A stretch of DNA of 11,825 bases, taken from assembly GCA_032128395.1 (NCBI GenBank), contig JAQBGV010000006.1, positions 1 to 11,825 of the forward strand. Direction: 5' to 3'. Positions 1 to 6,479 of this stretch are shown here, in pieces. Position 1 is the stretch's first letter. Every line of letters begins with the position of its first letter. Below the pieces are notes generated by a model. That model was given only the letters and a program-made list of their open reading frames with translations. It did not search any database and was not told the origin of the DNA. This stretch comes from JAQBGV01 sp032128395. Its GTDB lineage: Bacteria; Planctomycetota; UBA8108; UBA1146. The translations under genes were made by a program, and so were the position numbers.

Positions 1-152
1 GTCGGGCTCGACCCTCCGACACGACAGACGAACCACCCTCGCCACTCTTGGTGCGGGCTCGCCTCTGGTGGGGTGGTGAGCGCCGATGGCGGCCCGTCTG
101 CCGCGTCGCCGCGCCAAGCTCGATCCTCGACGACCCGGTAGGGTCGCCTCCG
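1..152. repeat. Tandem 152-bp repeat, copy 1
   Basis: This is the first of two adjacent, nearly identical units, starting GTCGGGCTCGACC at 1-13. It may continue a longer array to the left of the window, which cannot be seen. Compared with copy 2 it has one extra C (83/84) and one substitution (T87 against G). The unit length is not a multiple of three, so no reading frame is kept from copy to copy, which argues for non-coding DNA. It holds short inverted pairs, for example ACCACCC (32-38) with GGGTGGT (71-77). I do not recognise the element family. Confidence 0.9.
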
Positions 153-294
153 GTCGGGCTCGACCCTCCGACACGACAGACGAACCACCCTCGCCACTCT
201 TGGTGCGGGCTCGCCTCTGGTGGGGTGGTGAGCGCGAGGGCGGCCCGTCTGCCGCGTCGCCGCGCCAAGCTCGATCCTCGACGACCCGGTAGGG
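153..294. repeat. Tandem 152-bp repeat, copy 2 (3' end shortened)
   Basis: The second unit matches copy 1 from its first base to the GGGT at 292-295, apart from one indel and one substitution, and lacks the last ~9 bases of copy 1. A small hairpin sits at the junction of the copies: GGTCG (152-156), loop 157-160, CGACC (161-165). Just after the unit, 289-301 (GTAGGGTTCGACC) matches the 13-base start of each unit at 11 of 13 positions, so the array seems to end in a degenerate third start that reaches the aceE stop codon. The high identity implies recent duplication or homogenisation. The whole 1-300 stretch holds no convincing gene. Confidence 0.9.
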
Positions 295-307
295 TTCGAC
301 CTACCGG
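286..307 (-). terminator. Hairpin over the aceE stop codon, possible terminator
   Basis: CCGGTAGG (286-293) and CCTACCGG (300-307) form a perfect 8-bp GC-rich stem with a 6-base loop. The aceE stop (TAG, minus strand, 303-301) lies inside one arm; the other arm belongs to the tandem repeat. No T-run follows on the minus strand, so this is not a classical intrinsic terminator. It could still slow RNA polymerase or protect the 3' end of the message. Confidence 0.35.
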
Positions 308-2988
308 AGCGTCGGGTCTGCCTGCTCTGGATCTACTCCCAAAGAATCGATCGCTTGGCGGGCTTTCTGGGGATCCAGGTCCCCCGCTCGGGCTAGGCTC
401 GAGAGGGCGGCGGCTGCGATCGCCGGCGTATCGATCTCGAAGACTCTGCGGAGGGCCTCGCGACTGTCGCTCATGCCGAATCCATCGGTGCCGAGCGAGG
501 TGTACGGCGCTTCGAGCCAGCGACTGATGCCGTCCGGGAGTGCGCGGATGAAATCGCTCGCAGCGATGATCGGCCCCCCCTCTGCCGGCAGGATCTGAGA
601 GACCCGGGGGACACGGGGATTCTGATCGGGGTGGAGCACGTTCCATCGCTCGCAGATGATCGCCTCCCGCCGCAGCAGCGGATAGCTGGTGGCCGAGTAG
701 ACCTCGGCGGCGATGCCGTGCTCTTCCTCTAGGAACTCGGCCGCCCGGATCGCCTGGCGGAGGATCGGGCCACTGCCGAGTAGGCGGACCCGCTTCTTCC
801 GGCGAGGCGCCCCGGCGCGCACTCGATAGAGCCCTTCGAGAATTCCGCGTCGAACTTCGGACTCTTCCCCTTGGGGCATCGGCGGCATCGGCAGAGTCTC
901 GTTGTACAGAGTGAGGTAGTAGAAGACGTCCTCCTGCTCCGCGACCATCCGTCGCAGCCCCTCCTCGAACAACACCGCGACTTCATACGCGTACGCGGGG
1001 TCGTAGGGGAGGCAGCACGGCACCGCGCTCGCGGCGAGCAGACTGTGGCCATCTTGGTGCTGGAGCCCCTCGCCGTTCAGGGTGGTCCGCCCGGCGGTCG
1101 CACCGAGGAGGAACCCGCGTCCACGACTGTCACCGAGCGCCCAGATCTGGTCTCCGACCCGTTGGAATCCGAACATCGAGTAGAAGATGTAGAACGGGAT
1201 CATCACCTCGCCGTGCGTCGCGTAGCTCGTCGCCGCGGCGATGAAACTCGCGAGCGAGCCGCACTCGGTGATCCCTTCTTCGAGGATCTGCCCGTCCTTC
1301 CGCTCGTCGTAGCTGAAGAGGAGGGCGTGGTCGACCGGCTGGTATTTCTGCCCCTCGCTCGCGTAGATCCCCACCTGCTTGAAGAGAGGCTCCATCCCGA
1401 AGGTTCGCGCTTCGTCGGCGATGATCGGGACGATTCGAGTTCCGATCCCCGGATCCTTGAGGAGCTCGCGCAAGAGCCGGGCGAAGGCCATCGTCGTCGA
1501 GGCTTCGACCGTTCCCGAACTCCCCTCGTGGAGGAGTCGGTAGGTCTTCGCCGGAGGGACGTCGGGGACCACCGCCTGGACCCGTCGCTCGGGGACGAAC
1601 CCACCGAGAGCGGCGCGCCGCTCCCTCAAGTACTGAATCTCGTCGGAAGATTCGTCGGGGGAATAGAAGGGCGCGTTCTCGATCTCCTCGTCAGGGATCG
1701 GCAATTCGAGCTTGTCGCGGAACAGACGGAGCTCGGCCTCCTTCAACTTCTTCACCTGGTGGGCGATGTTCCGCGCCTCGGCGGTGGGGCCGAGGGTCCA
1801 CCCCTTCACCGTCTTCGCAAGGATCACGGTGGGCTGTCCCGGGTGTTCGACCGCGGCTCGGTACGCCGCGTAGAGCTTGCGGTAGTCGTGTCCGCCGCGG
1901 CGCATCCGCGGGATCTCGTCGTCGGAAACCGGCTCGAGAAGCTCGAGCAGGGTCGGGTCGTCGCCGCAGAGATCCTTGCGGATGTAGTCCCCGGTCTCGA
2001 CCGAGTAGCGTTGGAACTGCCCGTCGACGATCTGGGTCACCCGGCGGACGAGGCGATGCTCCTCATCGCGGGCGAAGATCGGGTCCCACTCGCGGCCCCA
2101 GATCACCTTGATCACGTTCCATCCCGCGCCGTGGAACACCGCTTCGAGTTCCTGGATGATCTTCCCGTTTCCGCGGACGGGACCGTCGAGGCGCTGCAGG
2201 TTGCAGTTCACCACGAAGATCAAGTTGTCGAGTTTCTCCCGTGCCGCGAGGTGCAGCGCTCCGAGGGTCTCGGGTTCGTCGCACTCCCCGTCGCCGAGGT
2301 ACGCCCAGACTCGCTGCTCGGAGGTGTCCTTCCTGCCGCGGTGCATCAAGTACCGATTGAACCGCGCCTGGTAGATCGCGTTGATCGGACCGAGCCCCAT
2401 CGACACCGTCGGAAACTGCCAGAACTCCGGCATCAGGCGCGGGTGGGGATAGCTCGAGAGTCCGATCCCGGCCGACTCCATCCGAAAATTCGCGAGCTGG
2501 GCTTCGGTCAGTCGCCCTTCGAGAAACGCTCGGGCGTAGATCCCGGGAGCCGCATGTCCCTGGATGAACACCTGGTCGCCGCCCCCGGAGTGGTCGCGGC
2601 CGCGGAAGAAGTGGTTGAATCCGACCTCGTACAGACTCGCGGCGGAGGCGTAGGTCGAGAGGTGTCCACCGATCCCGTCGTAGAGCTGATTCGCCCGGAG
2701 CACCATCGCGACCGCATTCCAGCGGATCAGGCGGCGGATCCGCCGCTCCATCTCCTCGTCGCCGGGGAACTCCGGTTCGCGCTCGGGGGGAATCGTGTTG
2801 ATATAGGGGGTCTGTACGAGCGCGGGGAGTTCGATCTGCAGTTCCTGGGCGTGCTCGATCAGCCGACGGACGAGGAACCGTGTCCGCGCCCCTCCAGAGT
2901 GGACCAGCAGGTCGTCGAGCGCCTCCATCCACTCGCGGGTCTCCTGAGGGTCGACGTCGCTGCGCACCGGCGGGTAGACATCGGCCAT
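301..2988 (-). CDS. aceE: Pyruvate dehydrogenase E1 component, homodimeric type (AceE)
   Basis: AceE catalyses thiamine diphosphate (ThDP)-dependent decarboxylation of pyruvate and transfers the acetyl group to lipoyl-E2, in the cytoplasmic pyruvate dehydrogenase complex. The 895-residue product is close to the 887 residues of E. coli AceE. Visible landmarks are QGHAAPG (143-149), the ThDP/Mg motif GDGE (232-235) ending in NCN (261-263), an active-site His in ARNIAHQ (His410), ILEEGITE (568-575) with the Glu region that activates ThDP, and the C-terminal signature SLGTDGFGMSD (831-841). The order is ThDP-binding domain, pyrimidine-binding domain, C-terminal transketolase-like domain. The ATG is set by AGGAG (complement of 2995-2999), six bases upstream. 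It lies 64 bases after the Trm112 gene, probably in one transcript. E2 and E3 genes are not here and may lie beyond position 1. No frameshift or missing core motif is seen. Confidence 0.97.
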   Translation of the reverse strand: MADVYPPVRSDVDPQETREWMEALDDLLVHSGGARTRFLVRRLIEHAQELQIELPALVQTPYINTIPPEREPEFPGDEEMERRIRRLIRWNAVAMVLRANQLYDGIGGHLSTYASAASLYEVGFNHFFRGRDHSGGGDQVFIQGHAAPGIYARAFLEGRLTEAQLANFRMESAGIGLSSYPHPRLMPEFWQFPTVSMGLGPINAIYQARFNRYLMHRGRKDTSEQRVWAYLGDGECDEPETLGALHLAAREKLDNLIFVVNCNLQRLDGPVRGNGKIIQELEAVFHGAGWNVIKVIWGREWDPIFARDEEHRLVRRVTQIVDGQFQRYSVETGDYIRKDLCGDDPTLLELLEPVSDDEIPRMRRGGHDYRKLYAAYRAAVEHPGQPTVILAKTVKGWTLGPTAEARNIAHQVKKLKEAELRLFRDKLELPIPDEEIENAPFYSPDESSDEIQYLRERRAALGGFVPERRVQAVVPDVPPAKTYRLLHEGSSGTVEASTTMAFARLLRELLKDPGIGTRIVPIIADEARTFGMEPLFKQVGIYASEGQKYQPVDHALLFSYDERKDGQILEEGITECGSLASFIAAATSYATHGEVMIPFYIFYSMFGFQRVGDQIWALGDSRGRGFLLGATAGRTTLNGEGLQHQDGHSLLAASAVPCCLPYDPAYAYEVAVLFEEGLRRMVAEQEDVFYYLTLYNETLPMPPMPQGEESEVRRGILEGLYRVRAGAPRRKKRVRLLGSGPILRQAIRAAEFLEEEHGIAAEVYSATSYPLLRREAIICERWNVLHPDQNPRVPRVSQILPAEGGPIIAASDFIRALPDGISRWLEAPYTSLGTDGFGMSDSREALRRVFEIDTPAIAAAALSSLARAGDLDPQKARQAIDSLGVDPEQADPTLR

Positions 2989-3052
2989 CGGGTACTCCTC
3001 GCGATCGGGAACGGAAAGACCGCAGTCGGCGGGCGCTCGGTCGGCAGGTCCT

Positions 3053-3268
3053 CTACCGGTACTCCTCGGGGATCTGGTCCTCCGGGATCTCTTCCGCCTC
3101 TTCGATCATCATCACCGGAAATCCGTTCTCGATCCGGTACGACTTTCGGGATTCGTAGCAGAGCAGGCGCCCGTCCCGGTGGACGAGTGGGGCGTGGGAT
3201 AGAGGGCAGACCATGATCTCCAGGAGGACTGGGTCGAACGGTGTCTCTTCGCTCGGCGATCGATCCAA
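3053..3268 (-). CDS. Trm112 family small protein (UPF0434/YcaR-like), TTG start
   Basis: The 71-residue protein has the pattern of bacterial Trm112-like proteins (about 60 residues): FDPVLLEIMVCP (11-22), APLVHRDGRLLCYES (26-40) and YRIENGFPVMM (44-54), then an acidic tail. In eukaryotes and archaea Trm112 is a partner that stabilises methyltransferases; the role in bacteria is poorly defined, so no activity is assigned. Only two Cys (21, 37) are present, so a full zinc site is unlikely. The start is chosen as TTG (3268-3266) because a perfect AGGAGG (complement of 3276-3281) lies seven bases upstream and the protein then begins just before the domain. In-frame ATGs at 3298, 3328 and 3379 have no clear ribosome site and would add a non-conserved leader. 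It is probably co-transcribed with aceE. Confidence 0.85.
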   Translation of the reverse strand: MDRSPSEETPFDPVLLEIMVCPLSHAPLVHRDGRLLCYESRKSYRIENGFPVMMIEEAEEIPEDQIPEEYR

Positions 3269-3275
3269 GATGACT

Positions 3276-3281
3276 CCTCCT
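3276..3281 (-). promoter_or_regulatory. Shine-Dalgarno AGGAGG deciding the Trm112 TTG start
   Basis: The complement of CCTCCT reads AGGAGG and is followed by seven bases and then TTG (3268-3266). It is the only strong ribosome-binding match among the possible starts of this frame. Confidence 0.65.
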
Positions 3282-3345
3282 GGCTCCTCTGGCCCCATCT
3301 TCGAGGACGCGGCTTCCGCTTCGACCATGGTGTAGGATGGCGCGG

Positions 3346-3374
3346 ATTCTCGCGTTGAGACCGAGTGCACGCAA
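3346..3374 (-). promoter_or_regulatory. Candidate sigma-70-like promoter for trm112-aceE
   Basis: On the minus strand TTGCGT (complement of 3369-3374) and GAGAAT (complement of 3346-3351) are separated by exactly 17 bases. They match the -35 consensus at three of six positions and the -10 at four of six. Transcription would start near 3339 and leave a leader of about 70 bases before the TTG at 3268, which fits that start choice. It lies in the 143-bp divergent region shared with the DPP IV gene. I found no equally good plus-strand promoter there; a TAGGAT at 3333-3338 lacks a partner -35. Planctomycete promoters often deviate from consensus. Confidence 0.3.
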
Positions 3375-3411
3375 GCCAAAAGGACTCGCGCGTCCTCCCC
3401 CTGGAACTGGG

Positions 3412-5715
3412 ATGGGAGTCATCATCGTGCCGCATCGCTCCGTGTTCCCCCTCGTCCTCCTGCTCGGCGTCGCTCTCGGATGTCCCCTCATCGCAGGGGA
3501 TCGCACGATCACGTTCGACCAGATCCTAGGGGGGGAGGTGTGGTTCGGGACCTCGCTCGAGCGGGCGCGATTCGATGCGTCCGGGCGAGCGCTCCAGGTC
3601 GGCGAAGGCGAATGGATGAGCGTCGAGTCCGGGGAAGCGACCGACTCCGCGAAGAGCGAGTCCTCCCCCCCGGCAGTCCTCGAGGGGCTGAGTGAGACGG
3701 TGATCGCCGCCCTCCCCTCGGGCGCGTCGACCGATGAGTGGCTTCAGGGAGAACGCCTCATCACGGCAGATGGAACCGCGACCCTGATCTCACGCCGCGG
3801 CGGTCTCGTCTTCCGTCGCGCGGGTCAAGCTGCGGTCTGGATCTCGCTCGAGGGAGAGCGCGAGCTCGTCTCCATCGCGCCGGACGGACGGCACGCGAGC
3901 TGGGTCGTTGGGAATGACCTGTTCGCGATCGATCTGCCGAGTGGCGACCCGATCGGGATCACGAGCGCCGGTACGGATGAACTCCTCCACGGGAAGCTCG
4001 ATTGGGTCTACCAGGAAGAGGTCTACGGGCGCGGGAATTTCAACGGACACTGGTGGAGCCCCGACGGGCAGCACCTCGCATTCCTGCGTCTCGACGAATC
4101 GAACGTGCCCGCGTTCCGCATCGTCGATCACGTCCCCGCTCGTCAACAGGTCACGACGATGCGGTACCCCAAGGCGGGGGACCCGAATCCGGGGGTGTCG
4201 GTCGGGGTGTACTCGGTCGCACGCGATGCGGTGACGTGGGTCGACCTCGCCGCGTACGGCGATCCCGCCGCGATCATCGTGGTGCGGGTCGGCTGGACTC
4301 CGGACGGGGGCCGACTGATCCTCCAAGTACAGGATCGAATTCAGACTTGGCTCGATCTGCTCTCCGTCGATCCGACGAGCGGGCAAGCTGCTCGAATCCT
4401 GAACGAGTCATCGGAGACTTGGGTCAACGTGCTCGAAGAACCGCGATGGCTCGCGGGCGGCGGCTTTCTCTGGCTCTCGGAACGGACCGGCTTCCGACAC
4501 CTGTATCGCTACCCCGATCCGAGCTCCGTCGACTACGGCGATCACCCGATCGAGAACCAGACCCAATTCATCGGCCCGCCGATCACCGTCGGCGACTGGC
4601 AGGTCGACCGCATCCTACGCGTCGACGAGGACCGACGAGAGATCTGGTTCTCCGCCTCGATCCCTTCGGCGGTCGAGAGTCACGCCTATCGGGTGTCTTT
4701 CGACGGCGGAGTCCTCACCCAGCTCACACTCGACCCGGGCTCTCACGGGTTGACGATCGCACCCGACGGCGAACACTATCTCGACCAATTCGCGAGTCAC
4801 CGCGATCCGGGTGAACTTCGACTCTGCGATCGGGACGGCCGGATCCTCAGGATCGTCGCGGAGGGCAGTGCGACCGGCGTCGCCGAGTACGCCTACTCGC
4901 GGCCGGAGCGCCTTCAGGTTCCCGCGCGAGACGGGCATCTGCTCGACGCGATGCTCTTTCGCCCGGTCCCTTTCGACGAGGGACGTTCCTACCCGGTGTG
5001 GCTGATGACCTACTCGGGACCTGACGCCCCGACCGTGCGCGACTCGTGGCAGGGAGATGCGTGGAAGCAGTTCCTCTGTCAGCAGGGGATCATCGTGTTC
5101 CAGGTGAACAACCGTTCATCCAGCGGACGCGGACAGAAGGACACCGAGACCGCTTACCGCATGCTCGGCATCCCGGAGCTCCGGGATCTCGAGGACGCGG
5201 TCGGCTGGCTCACCGCGCACCCGTGGGCGGACGCGGGTCGGGTCGGAATCACCGGATGGAGCTACGGCGGTTTCATGACTGCCTTCGCGTTGACACATTC
5301 GAAACTGTTCTCGCTCGGGATCGCGGGCGCCGGGGTCTACGACTGGCATCTCTACGACACGATCTACACCGAGCGGTACATGCAGACCCCCGAACTGAAC
5401 TCAGAGGGGTACGCCGAGACCTCGGTGATCGGAGGGGCGGCTGGGCTGCACGGGCACCTGCTCATCGTCCACGGGATGGATGACGACAACGTCCACGTCC
5501 AGAACGCGATGCAGCTCTCCCGTGCACTTCAGAGGGCTGGCAAGCAGTTCGAGCTGATGGTCTACCCGACGGCGACCCACGGGATCGGGGACCCGGAGCA
5601 GCGCCGCCATCTTCGCGTGCTCGAGTGGAAGACGATCGGGGAGCGATTGCTCGGGGAGAGCGCCGCAGATGGACTCTCGAGCGGAACAGAACCGACGCGT
5701 CGCGGATCACGATAG
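3412..5715 (+). CDS. Exported dipeptidyl peptidase IV family serine peptidase (S9B)
   Basis: DPP IV-type enzymes remove dipeptides from peptide N-termini, typically after Pro or Ala at position two. The product (767 residues from this ATG) has an N-terminal signal sequence with hydrophobic core VFPLVLLLGVALG (about 11-23), a beta-propeller region, and a C-terminal alpha/beta-hydrolase. The Glu pair that binds the substrate amino group in true DPP IV is present in DWVYQEEVYGR (Glu202-Glu203). The triad is Ser617 in GWSYGG, Asp691 in HGMDDDNVH and His723 in ATHGI; the oxyanion Tyr is probably in TYSGP (about 534). A GTG start at 3427 is an alternative, since GGGAG at 3414-3418 sits eight bases before it; the upstream ATG at 3337 would put a charged leader before the signal. 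Cys after ALG could be lipidated, but the lipobox is imperfect. sfsA follows 11 bases later. Confidence 0.93.
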   Translation: MGVIIVPHRSVFPLVLLLGVALGCPLIAGDRTITFDQILGGEVWFGTSLERARFDASGRALQVGEGEWMSVESGEATDSAKSESSPPAVLEGLSETVIAALPSGASTDEWLQGERLITADGTATLISRRGGLVFRRAGQAAVWISLEGERELVSIAPDGRHASWVVGNDLFAIDLPSGDPIGITSAGTDELLHGKLDWVYQEEVYGRGNFNGHWWSPDGQHLAFLRLDESNVPAFRIVDHVPARQQVTTMRYPKAGDPNPGVSVGVYSVARDAVTWVDLAAYGDPAAIIVVRVGWTPDGGRLILQVQDRIQTWLDLLSVDPTSGQAARILNESSETWVNVLEEPRWLAGGGFLWLSERTGFRHLYRYPDPSSVDYGDHPIENQTQFIGPPITVGDWQVDRILRVDEDRREIWFSASIPSAVESHAYRVSFDGGVLTQLTLDPGSHGLTIAPDGEHYLDQFASHRDPGELRLCDRDGRILRIVAEGSATGVAEYAYSRPERLQVPARDGHLLDAMLFRPVPFDEGRSYPVWLMTYSGPDAPTVRDSWQGDAWKQFLCQQGIIVFQVNNRSSSGRGQKDTETAYRMLGIPELRDLEDAVGWLTAHPWADAGRVGITGWSYGGFMTAFALTHSKLFSLGIAGAGVYDWHLYDTIYTERYMQTPELNSEGYAETSVIGGAAGLHGHLLIVHGMDDDNVHVQNAMQLSRALQRAGKQFELMVYPTATHGIGDPEQRRHLRVLEWKTIGERLLGESAADGLSSGTEPTRRGSR

Positions 5716-5726
5716 CGCCCCGCCGC

Positions 5727-6479
5727 ATGCGCCTCGAACTCACCCGCGGGATCTTTCGCCGCCGTTACCAGCGCTTCTTCGCCGACGTCGAAATCCCGGG
5801 GATCGGGGCGATCACTGCGCACTGCCCGAACACCGGCACCATGCGCACGCTCCTCGAGGACGGCGCCGACGCTTGGCTCCGTCACTCAGACGACCCGAAA
5901 CGCAAGCTCGCCTGGACGCTCGTACTCCTCGGCGTGCCGGGGGGACTTGCGCTCGTCGACACCTCGCTGCCGAACACGATCGTCGCCGAAGGGATCACCG
6001 CCGGGCTCGTGCCATCGCTCGCGGGATACGAGACGCTCAGGCGAGAGGCGTACCTCGGCGGGCGCTCGCGCTTCGACATGCTGCTAGCGAACCCACAGGA
6101 CGGTTCGGGGAGGAGCTGCGTCATCGAGGTGAAGAACGTCACGATGCGTTCTGCTGCGGTGGAGGGTCGCGCGGACTTCCCCGACGCGGTCACGGCACGG
6201 GGCCGAAAGCACCTCGAGGAGCTCGCCACGCTCGCAGGGAGGGAGATGCGTGCGGTGCAGTTCTATCTCCTCGGAAGGACCGATTGCACCCGGGTCGGGA
6301 TCGCGGCGGAGATCGATCCCGGCTATGCGCAGGCGCTGGAAACGGCGCGAGTGAGCGGTGTCGAGGTGATCGCGGTCCAGTTGGCGATCGAGGAGGCGGC
6401 GATCGAGGAGGCGGGCGGTGTCTCGGTGGCGCTCCGCACCTCGGGGGAGTGCTCGGTGGAATATCCACCGCGAGCCTAG
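5727..6479 (+). CDS. sfsA: SfsA family protein (sugar fermentation stimulation protein A)
   Basis: SfsA was named because extra copies stimulate maltose use in E. coli; it is a DNA-binding protein with an OB-like N-terminal part and a nuclease-like C-terminal domain. Its exact role is unsettled. The 250 residues compare with 234 in E. coli. Family marks are PNTGTM (34-39), SRFDMLL (114-120), IEVKNVT (133-139), FPDAVTARGRKHLEEL (151-166) and FYLLGRTDC (179-187). Asp117 and Glu134-Lys136 fit a PD-(D/E)XK-type active site. The ATG is placed 11 bases after the peptidase stop; no clear Shine-Dalgarno precedes it, so translation may depend on coupling to the upstream gene. The C-terminal tail carries an exact five-residue duplication (AIEEA twice, 220-229). 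Its stop codon directly abuts the stop of the convergent fucosidase gene. Confidence 0.95.
   Translation: MRLELTRGIFRRRYQRFFADVEIPGIGAITAHCPNTGTMRTLLEDGADAWLRHSDDPKRKLAWTLVLLGVPGGLALVDTSLPNTIVAEGITAGLVPSLAGYETLRREAYLGGRSRFDMLLANPQDGSGRSCVIEVKNVTMRSAAVEGRADFPDAVTARGRKHLEELATLAGREMRAVQFYLLGRTDCTRVGIAAEIDPGYAQALETARVSGVEVIAVQLAIEEAAIEEAGGVSVALRTSGECSVEYPPRA
6384..6413 (+). repeat. Exact 15-bp tandem duplication in sfsA
   Basis: GCGATCGAGGAGGCG occurs twice in direct succession (6384-6398 and 6399-6413), in frame, coding Ala-Ile-Glu-Glu-Ala twice. It lies near the C-terminus, after the conserved SfsA core, so the insertion is probably tolerated. The identical bases, including codon third positions, suggest a recent slippage event. 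Confidence 0.9.

Noticed and set aside
1..300. The repeat region as a CRISPR array
   Set aside because: The units are long, directly adjacent and almost identical, with no short repeats separated by unique spacers.
48..527. An open frame running through the tandem repeat into the aceE 3' end
   Set aside because: The repeat period does not keep frame, the translation is Arg/Pro-rich low complexity, and the right half is antisense to aceE.
871..3216. A 781-codon open frame on the plus strand opposite aceE and the Trm112 gene
   Set aside because: It lies antisense to two well-supported genes, its translation is rich in Arg, Glu, Val and His with no recognisable domain, and long antisense frames are expected in GC-rich DNA with strong third-position bias.
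3053..3379. Longer Trm112 start at 3379 (108 residues)
   Set aside because: The extra 37 residues precede the family domain, have no ribosome site and would cover the best promoter candidate; TTG at 3268 with AGGAGG fits better.
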